From an uncultured Lachnospiraceae bacterium (lineage in GTDB: Bacteria > Bacillota > Clostridia > Lachnospirales > Lachnospiraceae): a DNA stretch of 64,000 bases. A program made the position numbers and the translations under genes. Positions 18,702 through 27,843 of the stretch are shown here, piece after piece. The stretch's first letter is position 1. Every line of letters begins with the position of its first letter. The stretch lies in assembly GCA_910583965.1 (NCBI GenBank), contig CAJUAE010000004.1, forward strand, positions 1 to 64,000. Reading direction: 5' to 3'. The notes beneath the pieces were generated by a model, which saw nothing but the letters and a program-made list of their open reading frames with translations, was not told where the DNA came from and did not search any database.

Positions 18702-20274
18702 AAAGAGTCTGGCATTGCTGTGTATTATGATTGTAGTCATCATTGCGGCTGCATGCTACACAATTTTTATTAAACCTGTGCAAAATATACAGCAGTGGGA
18801 ATATAGCGAACAGATTGTCCAGCAGGGAACGCTAAAAAGTGGTGTGACGGAAAGCGGAACAGTGCAATTTGGAATTACTTCTCAGATTTATGATCTTGAT
18901 GTATCCACAGATAGTGACAATGACGAGGAAGATGAGGAGGATAACGAAAATTATCTAAAAGTGGAGGAAGTCTATGTGGCAGTCGGGCAGCGTGTTCAGG
19001 AAGGGGATAAGGTATATCAATTTACACAGAATAGCATTAATTCTGTGCGAAAAGCACTTACTTATGAGAAAACAGAGGCGCAAATTGCACTTGCATCGGC
19101 ACAGACAGCCTATGAGATTGGGGTGTTGGAGGCTGAACTTTCACGTAATGAAACATTACTGGATACCTCGCTGGCACAAACCTCCTACGATACAACTATC
19201 GCGCGGCTTTCTAATGATATGGCAGCAAAAAATCTTGAGATACAACAACTATTAAAGGATATTTATGAATTACAGTGTGCGCTGACAGAAGACGAGTACC
19301 GCGAAGAAAAATCCGATATTATAGAGGCGTATGAAGATGCATTTGAGAGTGTTAAAAATGCAAGTGAGGATTATGTAACAAACAAGGTGGATGCAGCGCA
19401 GACATTTCAGTCAGCCAAGACAGCTTATGAACAGTTTTTTAGTAAGTTTGATGCGTCAAATCAGGAGATTCAGGATAAAATTGATGAAGTATATGAAATA
19501 GAAATGGAAATTGCATACAACCAGCAACTGTTAGAAAAGGAGCTACTGGCAGCACAACAAGACTTAAGCGCATCGACAATCAACGGCGAAATTGCAGATG
19601 TAAAATATCAGAGCAGTCTGACCAGCTATGAGAACGTGCTTTCTAAGGCACAGCGGGAACTTGAGGAGGCCACAAAAAAGTTAGATGCCTTTAATGAATT
19701 TGTGGGAGATGGAATTGTCTGTGTTGAAGGGAGTGGTATCGTTACAGAAATAGGATATAAAGTTGGGGATTATCTGAAAAATACTGGCACATTGATTGCA
19801 TTTGCAAAAGCGGAGGAGATGACTGTTTCTGTAGATGTATCTCAGGAAGATGTAGTGACAATGAAAGTGGGTGATATGGTGGAATTAAGTTTTTCTGCAT
19901 ATGAAGGAGAAGTCTATCGCGGTGTGATTCAGTCAATAACAACGACGGCCACAAGCAGAAACTCGGCTACTATTAGTTATCCAGTAGTGGTCTCTATACT
20001 TGGGGATACTTCTTTGCTTTATAGTGGTATGACAGCAGATGTAACATTTATTACAGAAGAAGTGGAGAATGTCAGTTATGTTTTGCGGAAGGCAATTGTA
20101 GAAGAAAACGGCAAAAGTCAGTTGTATATAAAATCTGGGAATGCGTATGTGCTTGCACCTGTAACAATTGGATTTAATAATGGTGCATACATAGAAGTCA
20201 AAGATGGGATTAACACAGGTGACAAATACTATATCAGAACACAAGTACGTGAAGGAGGCGCAGATGAAAAGTAA
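18652..20274 (+). CDS. HlyD/MacA-type adaptor protein 2
   Basis: A 540-residue protein. ATG 18652 has AAGGAGG seven bases before it and lies 50 bases inside the end of adaptor 1, so the two are translationally coupled. One TM helix at about 17-40; lipoyl halves around VEEVYVAVGQRVQEGD and EGSGIVTEIGYKVGDYL; a long coiled coil between them (about 130-350); a barrel and C-terminal domain after. An acidic stretch (DNDEEDEEDNE, about 87-97) sits in the first lipoyl region. It is clearly homologous in plan to adaptors 1 and 3 but diverged in sequence. Confidence 0.85.
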   Translation: MGSQEAQTKKQMTHRTKKSLALLCIMIVVIIAAACYTIFIKPVQNIQQWEYSEQIVQQGTLKSGVTESGTVQFGITSQIYDLDVSTDSDNDEEDEEDNENYLKVEEVYVAVGQRVQEGDKVYQFTQNSINSVRKALTYEKTEAQIALASAQTAYEIGVLEAELSRNETLLDTSLAQTSYDTTIARLSNDMAAKNLEIQQLLKDIYELQCALTEDEYREEKSDIIEAYEDAFESVKNASEDYVTNKVDAAQTFQSAKTAYEQFFSKFDASNQEIQDKIDEVYEIEMEIAYNQQLLEKELLAAQQDLSASTINGEIADVKYQSSLTSYENVLSKAQRELEEATKKLDAFNEFVGDGIVCVEGSGIVTEIGYKVGDYLKNTGTLIAFAKAEEMTVSVDVSQEDVVTMKVGDMVELSFSAYEGEVYRGVIQSITTTATSRNSATISYPVVVSILGDTSLLYSGMTADVTFITEEVENVSYVLRKAIVEENGKSQLYIKSGNAYVLAPVTIGFNNGAYIEVKDGINTGDKYYIRTQVREGGADEK

Positions 20275-21937
20275 GACGAAATTACTGGTTGGTATTGGAG
20301 TGGTGATAGTGATAGGAATCTTGACTGTTTCTTTGCGCTCTGTAAATCCTAGTCAAAATGAGGAAGATATTGTATACAGAGAAACTAGAGTTGAATATGG
20401 CGACCTTACAGTTGGAATCACAGAGGAAACAACTGTGGAGATCGGTACACTAGAACAACGTTTTGATTTGGATATCAGTGCACTTGTGGATGGTAGTTCC
20501 ACATCAAATAGTCAGACAATAGTTGGCGCTATGTCTGGAGAATTTGGTGGTACAAGAAATAGCAACACTGGAATGATGTCTTTTGGTTCACTTTATATGG
20601 ACAGTCCAGCGTCACAGAGCCAATCATTGGAAGTAGCAGATGTAAAAATTGCAGTTGGACAGGAAATAAAAGAAGGGGATTTGCTCTATACACTAACGAC
20701 AGAAAGTGTGGATGAGATTCGAGAGGCACTTTCTGAAGATATTGATGATACAAAGGCGGATTATGAGACATTGCAAGTTGAACAGGAAGAATCAAGAATA
20801 CAAGCACAGCAGGGATATGACACTTATGTTACAAACGGCAAGTATGCAAACGTGATTTATACAAATGCGTTAAAGGTATATCAAGATGCAGTGGATGATG
20901 CAGTAAAAGCAGTGGATGACAAACAGAATACTTACAATGAAAAGTTGTTAGAACTTGCAGAACTTCAGGATGAATATGATGAGGTATTAGCGCTTTTACA
21001 TGAGGCACAGGGGGCGGTTTCAGAGAATTATGAAGGGCGGTTTGAGAATGCCTATTATTATACAGTTTATCTGAATACAAAGGATACTGCGCAAAAACTT
21101 GCAGATCAGTTTGAAGAAGAAATTGACAGTATGAATGAGGAGCTTGAACAGCTTTCTCTTGATATACAAGTAGCAGTTCGCACCATGAATCAGTGCCAGC
21201 TTGACTATGAGAAGGCAAAACTTGATTTAGGACAAACACAAGATATTGATATTTATTATGCTGACAAAGCATCAGAATGGTATCGTATACAAACAGCAAG
21301 TCTTGACAATGAGCTTTCCTCTGCAAAGAGCCACTATGACACGGCAGTGAAAAAACTTGCAGAATTTGACAGTTTTGTGCAGAATAACAGTATTTTTTCT
21401 GAATACAGCGGGGTTGTGACAGAAATACTTCTCGCGGAAGGTGATACTTTGTCAGGAGGAAGCAGTCTTGTAGTGCTCAACAATCAAGAGACTGTGACAA
21501 TGGATGTAGCTCTTAGTGAAGATGACTACAATGCGATAGACAAGACAGGTACAGTTAACATTGTGTTTACTGCATATCCCAATGGAATTTTTTCAGGTAA
21601 GATAACAGATGTATCAGATGCAGAATATGATAACAATTCTGGATCACTATACTATACAGTCACAGTGACTATACAGGGGGAAGTATCCGGGTTGTATGAG
21701 GGAATGACTGGAGATGTAACTTTTGTGACAAAAGAGAGGAAGCAAGTCTGTTATGTGTCAAATCGTGCAGTTATTAGAGAGGGAACCAAATCTTATGTCA
21801 AGGTGCGCGATAATGATGAAAACATTTTAAAACAGGAAATTACTACAGGATTTTCAGATGGTATTAATGTAGAGATTATAGCAGGACTTTCCGAAGGGGA
21901 TATTGTTCTAATTGAGAGTAAAGTAGGTGAAACATGA
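20264..21937 (+). CDS. HlyD/MacA-type adaptor protein 3
   Basis: A 557-residue adaptor starting at ATG 20264 behind AAGGAGG, overlapping adaptor 2 by 11 bases. TM helix at about 7-26. A Ser/Gly/Met-rich insert occupies about 78-125 before the lipoyl half VADVKIAVGQEIKEGD. A long helical hairpin follows, then the second half (YSGVVTEILLAEGDTLSGGS), the barrel, and a C-terminal domain (KQVCYVSNRAVIREG). Its stop overlaps the permease start (ATGA). Position next to the permease makes it the best candidate for direct contact. Confidence 0.87.
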   Translation: MKSKTKLLVGIGVVIVIGILTVSLRSVNPSQNEEDIVYRETRVEYGDLTVGITEETTVEIGTLEQRFDLDISALVDGSSTSNSQTIVGAMSGEFGGTRNSNTGMMSFGSLYMDSPASQSQSLEVADVKIAVGQEIKEGDLLYTLTTESVDEIREALSEDIDDTKADYETLQVEQEESRIQAQQGYDTYVTNGKYANVIYTNALKVYQDAVDDAVKAVDDKQNTYNEKLLELAELQDEYDEVLALLHEAQGAVSENYEGRFENAYYYTVYLNTKDTAQKLADQFEEEIDSMNEELEQLSLDIQVAVRTMNQCQLDYEKAKLDLGQTQDIDIYYADKASEWYRIQTASLDNELSSAKSHYDTAVKKLAEFDSFVQNNSIFSEYSGVVTEILLAEGDTLSGGSSLVVLNNQETVTMDVALSEDDYNAIDKTGTVNIVFTAYPNGIFSGKITDVSDAEYDNNSGSLYYTVTVTIQGEVSGLYEGMTGDVTFVTKERKQVCYVSNRAVIREGTKSYVKVRDNDENILKQEITTGFSDGINVEIIAGLSEGDIVLIESKVGET

Positions 21938-23256
21938 GGATTTCAGAATTATTAAGGCTTGTCATCATCAATCTTTCTCAGAATAAGTTTAAAGTCATTC
22001 TTACTTCTGTCGGAATTATTGTAGGTTCTGCTACAATTATGATGGTGCTTGCCATCGGCACAGGCGGAAAAATGGAAGTCGCAGAACAGTTCAAAAATCT
22101 TAATGCGGGAGCAATTGATATTTCTTATGAATCTAATGCTGTTGCGTTTGGTGGCAATGGAGAAAGAGGGATGTCTGGCAGAGGTGGAATGCCCGGTGGC
22201 GGAATATTCAATGGTGGTGGAATGCCAGCAATAAATGGTTTTTTTGGTAATTGGGAAAGAGATAAAAGCAGAACAAATCAAGAGAAGATTGTTCTCTCTA
22301 CAGAGGATATGGAGGAACTTGCAGTGTTTGTCCCAGATATTTCTGACGTGACCATATCATATACAACGACAACAGAGGTGGAAGGAGGAGCACTTGAATC
22401 TGCAGGTTCCTACACAATTGCGGGTGTGAAGAATAATTATATGACTATGAGCAATCTCTCAATGATAACAGGAGCATTTTTAACCAGTGACAATGATGAA
22501 AACAAGGAAAAATATTGTGTACTTGGTTACTCTATAGCGAAAGAGATTTTTGGGAGTGTCTATGCCGCATATGATGATGTGATCTATATCGATGCAAGGC
22601 CATATGTAGTGAGTGGTGTACTTGAAGAAATGGGAAGTGTGTCATCGGGTATCAGTCCAGACACAACAATCTTTATTCCTTATAACACAGGTGTGAAATA
22701 TATTACAGGACAGAATATCAATCCAACGATTACTGTGATTGCTGATGATGTTAATTTTGTTGATGTCGTGATAGAAAATATAAAAATTGTTCTTGCGGAC
22801 AATTATGCCAATGCGGAGTTTACCATTTCCGACGCGGGAACCAAAATGGAAGCAGCATCAAAGTCCAATGAAACATTGCAACTTCTTCTTATTGCAATGG
22901 CAATGATAGTGTTTCTTGTGGGAGGAATTGGTATTATGAATGTGCTTTTTGTTTCTGTGAAGGAGCGGACAAATGAAATTGGTATTCTTAAAGCGATCGG
23001 ATGCTCAAAGCGAGACATTCTTTTAGAATTTTTGCTTGAGGCATGCTTTATGAGTCTTATTGGTTCAATCCTTGGCGTACTCATTGCGTTTGGCATAACG
23101 CCTGTGATAGAAAGTTTTTCTGTCAGAGTAGTATTATCGACACAAGGCGCATTGTTGTCACTTGCATTTGGGGTGATAACGGGTACAATTTTTGGTTTCT
23201 ATCCGGCATATAAAGCATCTTCACTCATACCTGTTGTCGCATTAAATCACGAATAA
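21934..23256 (+). CDS. MacB/FtsX-type ABC transporter permease
   Basis: A 440-residue permease overlapping the previous gene by ATGA. One N-terminal TM helix (about 18-40), a large extracytoplasmic domain (about 45-305), then three C-terminal helices (about 310-335, 360-390, 400-425). It has the MacB signature GGIGIMNVLFVSVKERTNEIG before the last helices. The outer domain contains an unusual Gly/Met-rich loop (GGNGERGMSGRGGMPGG region, about 70-95). It should work with the ATPase at 24087 to move a peptide, antimicrobial or envelope compound. Confidence 0.9.
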   Translation: MRISELLRLVIINLSQNKFKVILTSVGIIVGSATIMMVLAIGTGGKMEVAEQFKNLNAGAIDISYESNAVAFGGNGERGMSGRGGMPGGGIFNGGGMPAINGFFGNWERDKSRTNQEKIVLSTEDMEELAVFVPDISDVTISYTTTTEVEGGALESAGSYTIAGVKNNYMTMSNLSMITGAFLTSDNDENKEKYCVLGYSIAKEIFGSVYAAYDDVIYIDARPYVVSGVLEEMGSVSSGISPDTTIFIPYNTGVKYITGQNINPTITVIADDVNFVDVVIENIKIVLADNYANAEFTISDAGTKMEAASKSNETLQLLLIAMAMIVFLVGGIGIMNVLFVSVKERTNEIGILKAIGCSKRDILLEFLLEACFMSLIGSILGVLIAFGITPVIESFSVRVVLSTQGALLSLAFGVITGTIFGFYPAYKASSLIPVVALNHE

Positions 23257-23312
23257 ACCATCTGGATTTGAGACTCGTTAAAGCGAATGAAATGGAGTTA
23301 GGAGAAAAGAAA

Positions 23313-24074
23313 ATGAAGAAAGGTAAGAACAGAAAAGGTCTGATCATTGTTTTGGTGATTTTGCTTATAATAGCAGGTGCCGGAATTGGGTATTGTTATC
23401 TGACACAAGCTTACGCAGCAGATGAAAACAAAGAGCTTATTTTGGAAGAAGGACAAGAGTATATATATGGAAAAATCACGTCCATATTGGGAAATGAAAT
23501 AGAGTATATTGTTGTCGACGCACAAACAGTGGATTTTTCTAATTCCGATGAAAAAATCAGTAAAAGAGAAGAACGAAGTTTGGGTGAAAAAAAACGAAGC
23601 CAGATGCAGGATAGGGAGACGACATCAGCAAAAGAACTGACAGATAATATAGAAGATGTATCAACAACAAATACAATATCAAAGATGAGAAACATGTCAC
23701 CAGAGAATAAAATATCCAGTATGGAAAGTATGTCAATGACCGAAGAACTATCTAATATAGAAGAAATGCCAGAAATGGATATGATGCCATCAGCAAACGA
23801 AATGCCAGATAGAAATAATGCTGATAAAACAGGTAGGTCAGGTGTACAACAATTTCCTGTTGAAGCAGACGATATACAAAAGGATATTATTATGACTTAC
23901 ATTGAAACAGATGCGACAGGACAGATGCAGATTCCTGTGGGCACAGAAGTGGAGACAAAACTTGGTACTATTACAACATTTTCACGGTTGTCAAATGGGG
24001 ATATTATAAAAATACTTTTACAAAGAGATAACACTGGAAATAAAACATTGATGAAAATATGGATTGTCGAATAG
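23313..24074 (+). CDS. Unknown membrane-anchored accessory protein of the exporter
   Basis: A 253-residue protein starting at ATG 23313 with AGGAG eight bases upstream. A basic tail and one TM helix (about 9-32) anchor it, and the rest is predicted outside. A first short beta-rich part (LEEGQEYIYGKITSILGNEIEYIVVDA) and a last part (VPVGTEVETKLG-like, TTFSRLSNGDIIKI) flank a low-complexity middle rich in Met, Ser and Glu (about 85-185). No family recognised. Its place between permease and ATPase ties it to the same machine. Confidence 0.7.
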   Translation: MKKGKNRKGLIIVLVILLIIAGAGIGYCYLTQAYAADENKELILEEGQEYIYGKITSILGNEIEYIVVDAQTVDFSNSDEKISKREERSLGEKKRSQMQDRETTSAKELTDNIEDVSTTNTISKMRNMSPENKISSMESMSMTEELSNIEEMPEMDMMPSANEMPDRNNADKTGRSGVQQFPVEADDIQKDIIMTYIETDATGQMQIPVGTEVETKLGTITTFSRLSNGDIIKILLQRDNTGNKTLMKIWIVE

Positions 24075-24086
24075 GGGGCGCGGATT

Positions 24087-24773
24087 GTGGCGGAAAACAT
24101 AATAGAGATAAAGGACGTCAATAAAGGCTACAGGCTTGGCGATGACATGGTTCCTGTCTTGAAAGATATTAATTTTACAGTAAAAAGAGGGGAGTTTGTG
24201 GCAATCCTTGGACCATCTGGCTCTGGTAAAACAACGTTAATGAATATTATTGGCTGTATGGATGTACTGGATTCCGGCAAATATTATTTAAACGGTAGAG
24301 CCATACACGACACAAGAGAAAGTGACTTGACAGAAGTGCGCAATAAAGAAATTGGCTTTATTTTTCAAAATTATCAGTTAATCTCGACCTATAATGTGAT
24401 GCAGAATATTATTATGCCTCTGCTTATACGTGGAATGGGACATCGAGAGGCAAAGAAACAGTGCAGTGAGATTGTAGAACTTCTGGGGATTGCGCACAGA
24501 TTGGACCACAGGCCAAATGAGCTTTCTGGTGGACAGAAACAGCGTGTATCCATTGCAAGAGCTTTAGCGAGTGAGCCAGCGATTCTTCTTGCTGACGAGC
24601 CAACAGGAGCACTTGATAGCACAAGCGGACAGGAAGTGCTAAAGCTTTTTGGCAATTTAAACCAAATGGGGAATACAATTGTTATGATCACGCACGATTT
24701 AAAAGTGGCAAAGGCGGCGAAACGCATTGTACGTATTGTAGATGGATGCTTGTCAGAGTATGAGAAGACATAA
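24087..24773 (+). CDS. ABC transporter ATP-binding protein (MacB/LolD type)
   Basis: A 228-residue ATPase with a GTG start at 24087 behind GGGGGCG. Walker A GPSGSGKTT (about 39-47), the Q loop in IFQNYQLI, signature LSGGQKQR, Walker B ILLADEPTGALD and the switch His in MITHDL are all intact. It is the nucleotide-binding partner of the permease at 21934. It closes the export operon; no strong terminator follows. Confidence 0.95.
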   Translation: MAENIIEIKDVNKGYRLGDDMVPVLKDINFTVKRGEFVAILGPSGSGKTTLMNIIGCMDVLDSGKYYLNGRAIHDTRESDLTEVRNKEIGFIFQNYQLISTYNVMQNIIMPLLIRGMGHREAKKQCSEIVELLGIAHRLDHRPNELSGGQKQRVSIARALASEPAILLADEPTGALDSTSGQEVLKLFGNLNQMGNTIVMITHDLKVAKAAKRIVRIVDGCLSEYEKT

Positions 24774-24907
24774 AGTATTAAAGATGGTATACAATGTTTA
24801 TTAGCAATTGTTATGTTACTTACAAAATATAAGTTATTTTTTGCGGGTCAAGAATGTATATAAACTGTGTATTTCATGGGAATATGATTTAGAAGTGAGG
24901 GCGATTA

Positions 24908-24936
24908 GTATGAAAAATAAATTTTTCACACTGTGA
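24908..24936 (+). promoter_or_regulatory. Short repeat with 8-codon ORF before an AraC gene
   Basis: ATG 24910 opens an 8-codon frame reading MKNKFFTL and stopping at TGA 24934. The first seven codons are identical in DNA to the start of the 26-codon ORF at 16849. The sequence forms TGAAAAA-taaa-TTTTTCA and then TTCACA-c-TGTGAA. The ribosome site (GAGGGCG) is weak. The rest of the 24774-25030 gap is AT-rich with no other recognisable feature. Confidence 0.4.
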
Positions 24937-25030
24937 ATAGTAATGGATGTAAAGTTACAATTTTAACTATTGACTTTATTGCTGGTGTATGATAGCTTTT
25001 TTACAATTAAAAAGTAAAAGGAGTTTTTCA

Positions 25031-25990
25031 ATGAAACAACAGCCTTCTGCCTTAAAGGATTTAAAAGAAGTTCGCTTGCATGGAACAAAAGCGTTTCCGT
25101 GTGCAATTTATCGTACATACTCTATAAAAAAGGGCATTTTTGTGAAACATCATTGGCATGATGAAATAGAAATTCTGTATTTTTCAGGAGGGGAATTTCG
25201 ACTAGAAGTAAATATGGAATCGTTTCCAATTCAATCAGAATGTTTTTATTTTATCAATCCTGGTGAATTGCACAGTATTATCACTGAGACCTCCGAAAGC
25301 TATTGGGAAGATGCTGTTGTCTTTTCGCCTAATATTCTAGGTTTCGATTCTAGTGATGAAGCGCAGATTCGTCTGATAAAGCCAATTCAAAATGGAAGAC
25401 TTCTTTTTCCGCGCTGTATCACATCCCAGCATCCAGCATTTTCCATGTTGCACAAAGCATTTATTGATATTATGCACGCTTTTAAACAGAATGCAGAACA
25501 AATATTTGAAGAACAAGCGCAGGAGCATTCTTATTTGAAAGACAGCACATTGGTGACAGACAATTTGACAAGTCAATTATATGTTAAATCCTCCTTAATG
25601 TATATTCTTGCAACGCTCTCTGCCTATAGACTTTTTACGCCTACAGAAAAGAATTTTGATAGGCGTGTAGAAAGCATTAAGACAGCACTTACATTTATTA
25701 GCGAAAATTATTATAACAAAATATATATTTCGGATCTTGCTAGTCAAGTCAATCTGAATGAACAATATTTCTGTCGTCTTTTTAAAAAGGCGATTGGACA
25801 TTCTCCTATTGAATATCTGAATGAGTATCGAATCCGACAGGCAAAACGTCTTTTGGAAAAGACGGATTTGCAGGTGACAGAAGTTTGTCTGGAATGTGGT
25901 TTTAATAATATGGGAAATTTTCTTCAGGAATTTCGGAAGTATACTGGAACGACACCATTACAATACAGAAAATATATAGAGTCCATATAA
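25031..25990 (+). CDS. AraC-family transcriptional regulator
   Basis: A 319-residue regulator. ATG 25031 follows AAAAGGAG at good spacing. The N-terminal cupin sugar-sensing domain shows HHWHDEIEILYFSGG and FYFINPGELHSI. The C-terminal pair of helix-turn-helix motifs (residues about 215-315) contains ISDLASQVNLNEQYFCRLFKKAIG and the signature VCLECGFNNMGNFLQEFRKYTGTTPLQYR. It precedes two alpha-glucosidase genes on the same strand after a 162-base gap, so it probably activates them. Confidence 0.9.
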   Translation: MKQQPSALKDLKEVRLHGTKAFPCAIYRTYSIKKGIFVKHHWHDEIEILYFSGGEFRLEVNMESFPIQSECFYFINPGELHSIITETSESYWEDAVVFSPNILGFDSSDEAQIRLIKPIQNGRLLFPRCITSQHPAFSMLHKAFIDIMHAFKQNAEQIFEEQAQEHSYLKDSTLVTDNLTSQLYVKSSLMYILATLSAYRLFTPTEKNFDRRVESIKTALTFISENYYNKIYISDLASQVNLNEQYFCRLFKKAIGHSPIEYLNEYRIRQAKRLLEKTDLQVTEVCLECGFNNMGNFLQEFRKYTGTTPLQYRKYIESI

Positions 25991-26152
25991 AAGTCATAAT
26001 ATCGTAGTTTTTAATCAAATAACCGTAAGACATTTTGCACAGATGTCATTAAAATGTAAATAATAACAAAACACCTATGTCATGATTTGGTATTATAACA
26101 AACAGAATAGTGTTGATTTACATGAAAATAATATAAATTAGGAGGTACGGCT

Positions 26153-27823
26153 ATGATTAAAAAATGGTGGCATGACAAAGTTGCATATCAAATTTATCCC
26201 AAAAGTTTCTATGATTCCAATGGTGATGGTATTGGTGATATTCCTGGGATTATTAGCAAGTTAGACTACCTTGCGGATCTAGGAATCGACATTCTCTGGC
26301 TGTCTCCTTGTTATCAATCGCCGCTGGCGGATCAAGGATATGATATTTCAGATTACTATAACATTGACCCTCGTTTTGGCACCATGGAGGATATGGAACA
26401 GTTGATAGCGGAGGCGAAAAAACGCAATATTTGTATTCTTATGGATCTGGTGGTCAATCACTGTTCTGATGAGCATGAATGGTTCCAAAAAGCCTGTCAA
26501 GACCCAGAAGGAAAATATGGGAAATACTTTTATTTGAGAGAAAAAAAAGAGGGAAAGTTGCCAACAAACTGGCGTTCTTATTTTGGTGGTCCCGCGTGGG
26601 ATGACCTACCAGGTACAGACAAACAGTATCTTCATGTTTTTCACAAGAAACAACCTGATCTAAACTGGGAAAATCCAGAAGTTCGGGAAGAAATCTACAA
26701 AAATATTAACTGGTGGTTGGATAAAGGTCTTGGCGGCTTCCGCATTGATGCCATTAGCAATATTAAGAAAGCACTTCCATTCCACGATTATGAACCAGAC
26801 AGAGAAGATGGTTTGTGTAGCATGGATGCTATGTTACAGGAAGCGAAAGGGATTGGGGTATTTTTAGGCGAGATGCGCGACCGCACATTTAAGAAATATG
26901 ATGCTTTTGCGGTGGGAGAAGTGTTTAATGAAAAAATAGAAGAACTCCCAGAATTTATTGGAGATGATGGTTATTTTTCCAGTATGTTTGATTTTAATGA
27001 AACAATTTTTGGGGGCAGTGAAAAAGGATGGTATGATACGACTCCCATCACACCAGACGACTATAAAAAATGCTGTTTTGACGCGCAGGCAAAGGTAGCA
27101 AATATTGGATTTCTTTCTAATATTATCGAGAATCATGATGAGCCAAGAGGTGTTAGTCGATACATACCAGAAGGAGATTGTTGTATTGAAAGCAAGAAAC
27201 TGTTGGCGGCATTGAATTTTATGTTGCGGGGATTGCCTTTTATCTATCAGGGACAGGAATTGGGTATGGAGAATGTACCAATTGCATCTATTGACGAAGT
27301 GGATGATATCGCATCTCACGACGAATATCAGGTTGCATTAGAGGCAGGACTTTCGCCGGATGAGGCACTAAAAATTGTATCAAAGTACAGCCGTGATAAT
27401 GCGCGCACGCCAATGCAGTGGACAGATGGGACAAATGCAGGATTTACCACAGGAACCCCATGGTTGAAAGTCAATCCGAATTATCATTCTATCAATGTAG
27501 CAGCACAGATAGAGGATGCGGATTCTATTTATTCTTTTTATAAAAAACTAATCGCACTACGCAAAAATCCAATCTATAAAGAAACGATTGTGTACGGTGC
27601 TTTGGAACCAGTATGGGTAGAGCAGCATAATTTGATGGCATATTACCGAAAAGGGGAACAGATACTACTGGTGGTTGGAAATTATCAGAGAGAAGAACAA
27701 GAGATTACATTACCAAAAGCATATAAAGATGTATTGTTGAATAATTATCATGATATTGCGAAAGAGAATAGAACTATCAGACTGCACGCATATCAGGTCT
27801 TGGTATTAGAAATGTGCATGTAA
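26153..27823 (+). CDS. GH13 alpha-glucosidase / oligo-1,6-glucosidase 1
   Basis: A 556-residue enzyme with ribosome site TTAGGAGG. The (beta/alpha)8 barrel opens with the characteristic YQIYPKSFYDSNGDGIGD. Catalytic residues are seen: Asp199 in GFRIDA, Glu256 in AVGEVF, Asp329 in ENHDEP, with the region I motif DLVVNHCSDEH. The family hydrolyses isomaltose- or maltose-type oligosaccharides in the cytoplasm. A second enzyme of the same family follows 20 bases later, suggesting a pair with different linkage preference. Confidence 0.92.
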   Translation: MIKKWWHDKVAYQIYPKSFYDSNGDGIGDIPGIISKLDYLADLGIDILWLSPCYQSPLADQGYDISDYYNIDPRFGTMEDMEQLIAEAKKRNICILMDLVVNHCSDEHEWFQKACQDPEGKYGKYFYLREKKEGKLPTNWRSYFGGPAWDDLPGTDKQYLHVFHKKQPDLNWENPEVREEIYKNINWWLDKGLGGFRIDAISNIKKALPFHDYEPDREDGLCSMDAMLQEAKGIGVFLGEMRDRTFKKYDAFAVGEVFNEKIEELPEFIGDDGYFSSMFDFNETIFGGSEKGWYDTTPITPDDYKKCCFDAQAKVANIGFLSNIIENHDEPRGVSRYIPEGDCCIESKKLLAALNFMLRGLPFIYQGQELGMENVPIASIDEVDDIASHDEYQVALEAGLSPDEALKIVSKYSRDNARTPMQWTDGTNAGFTTGTPWLKVNPNYHSINVAAQIEDADSIYSFYKKLIALRKNPIYKETIVYGALEPVWVEQHNLMAYYRKGEQILLVVGNYQREEQEITLPKAYKDVLLNNYHDIAKENRTIRLHAYQVLVLEMCM

Positions 27824-27843
27824 AATGAAAGGAAGGGAAAAGT

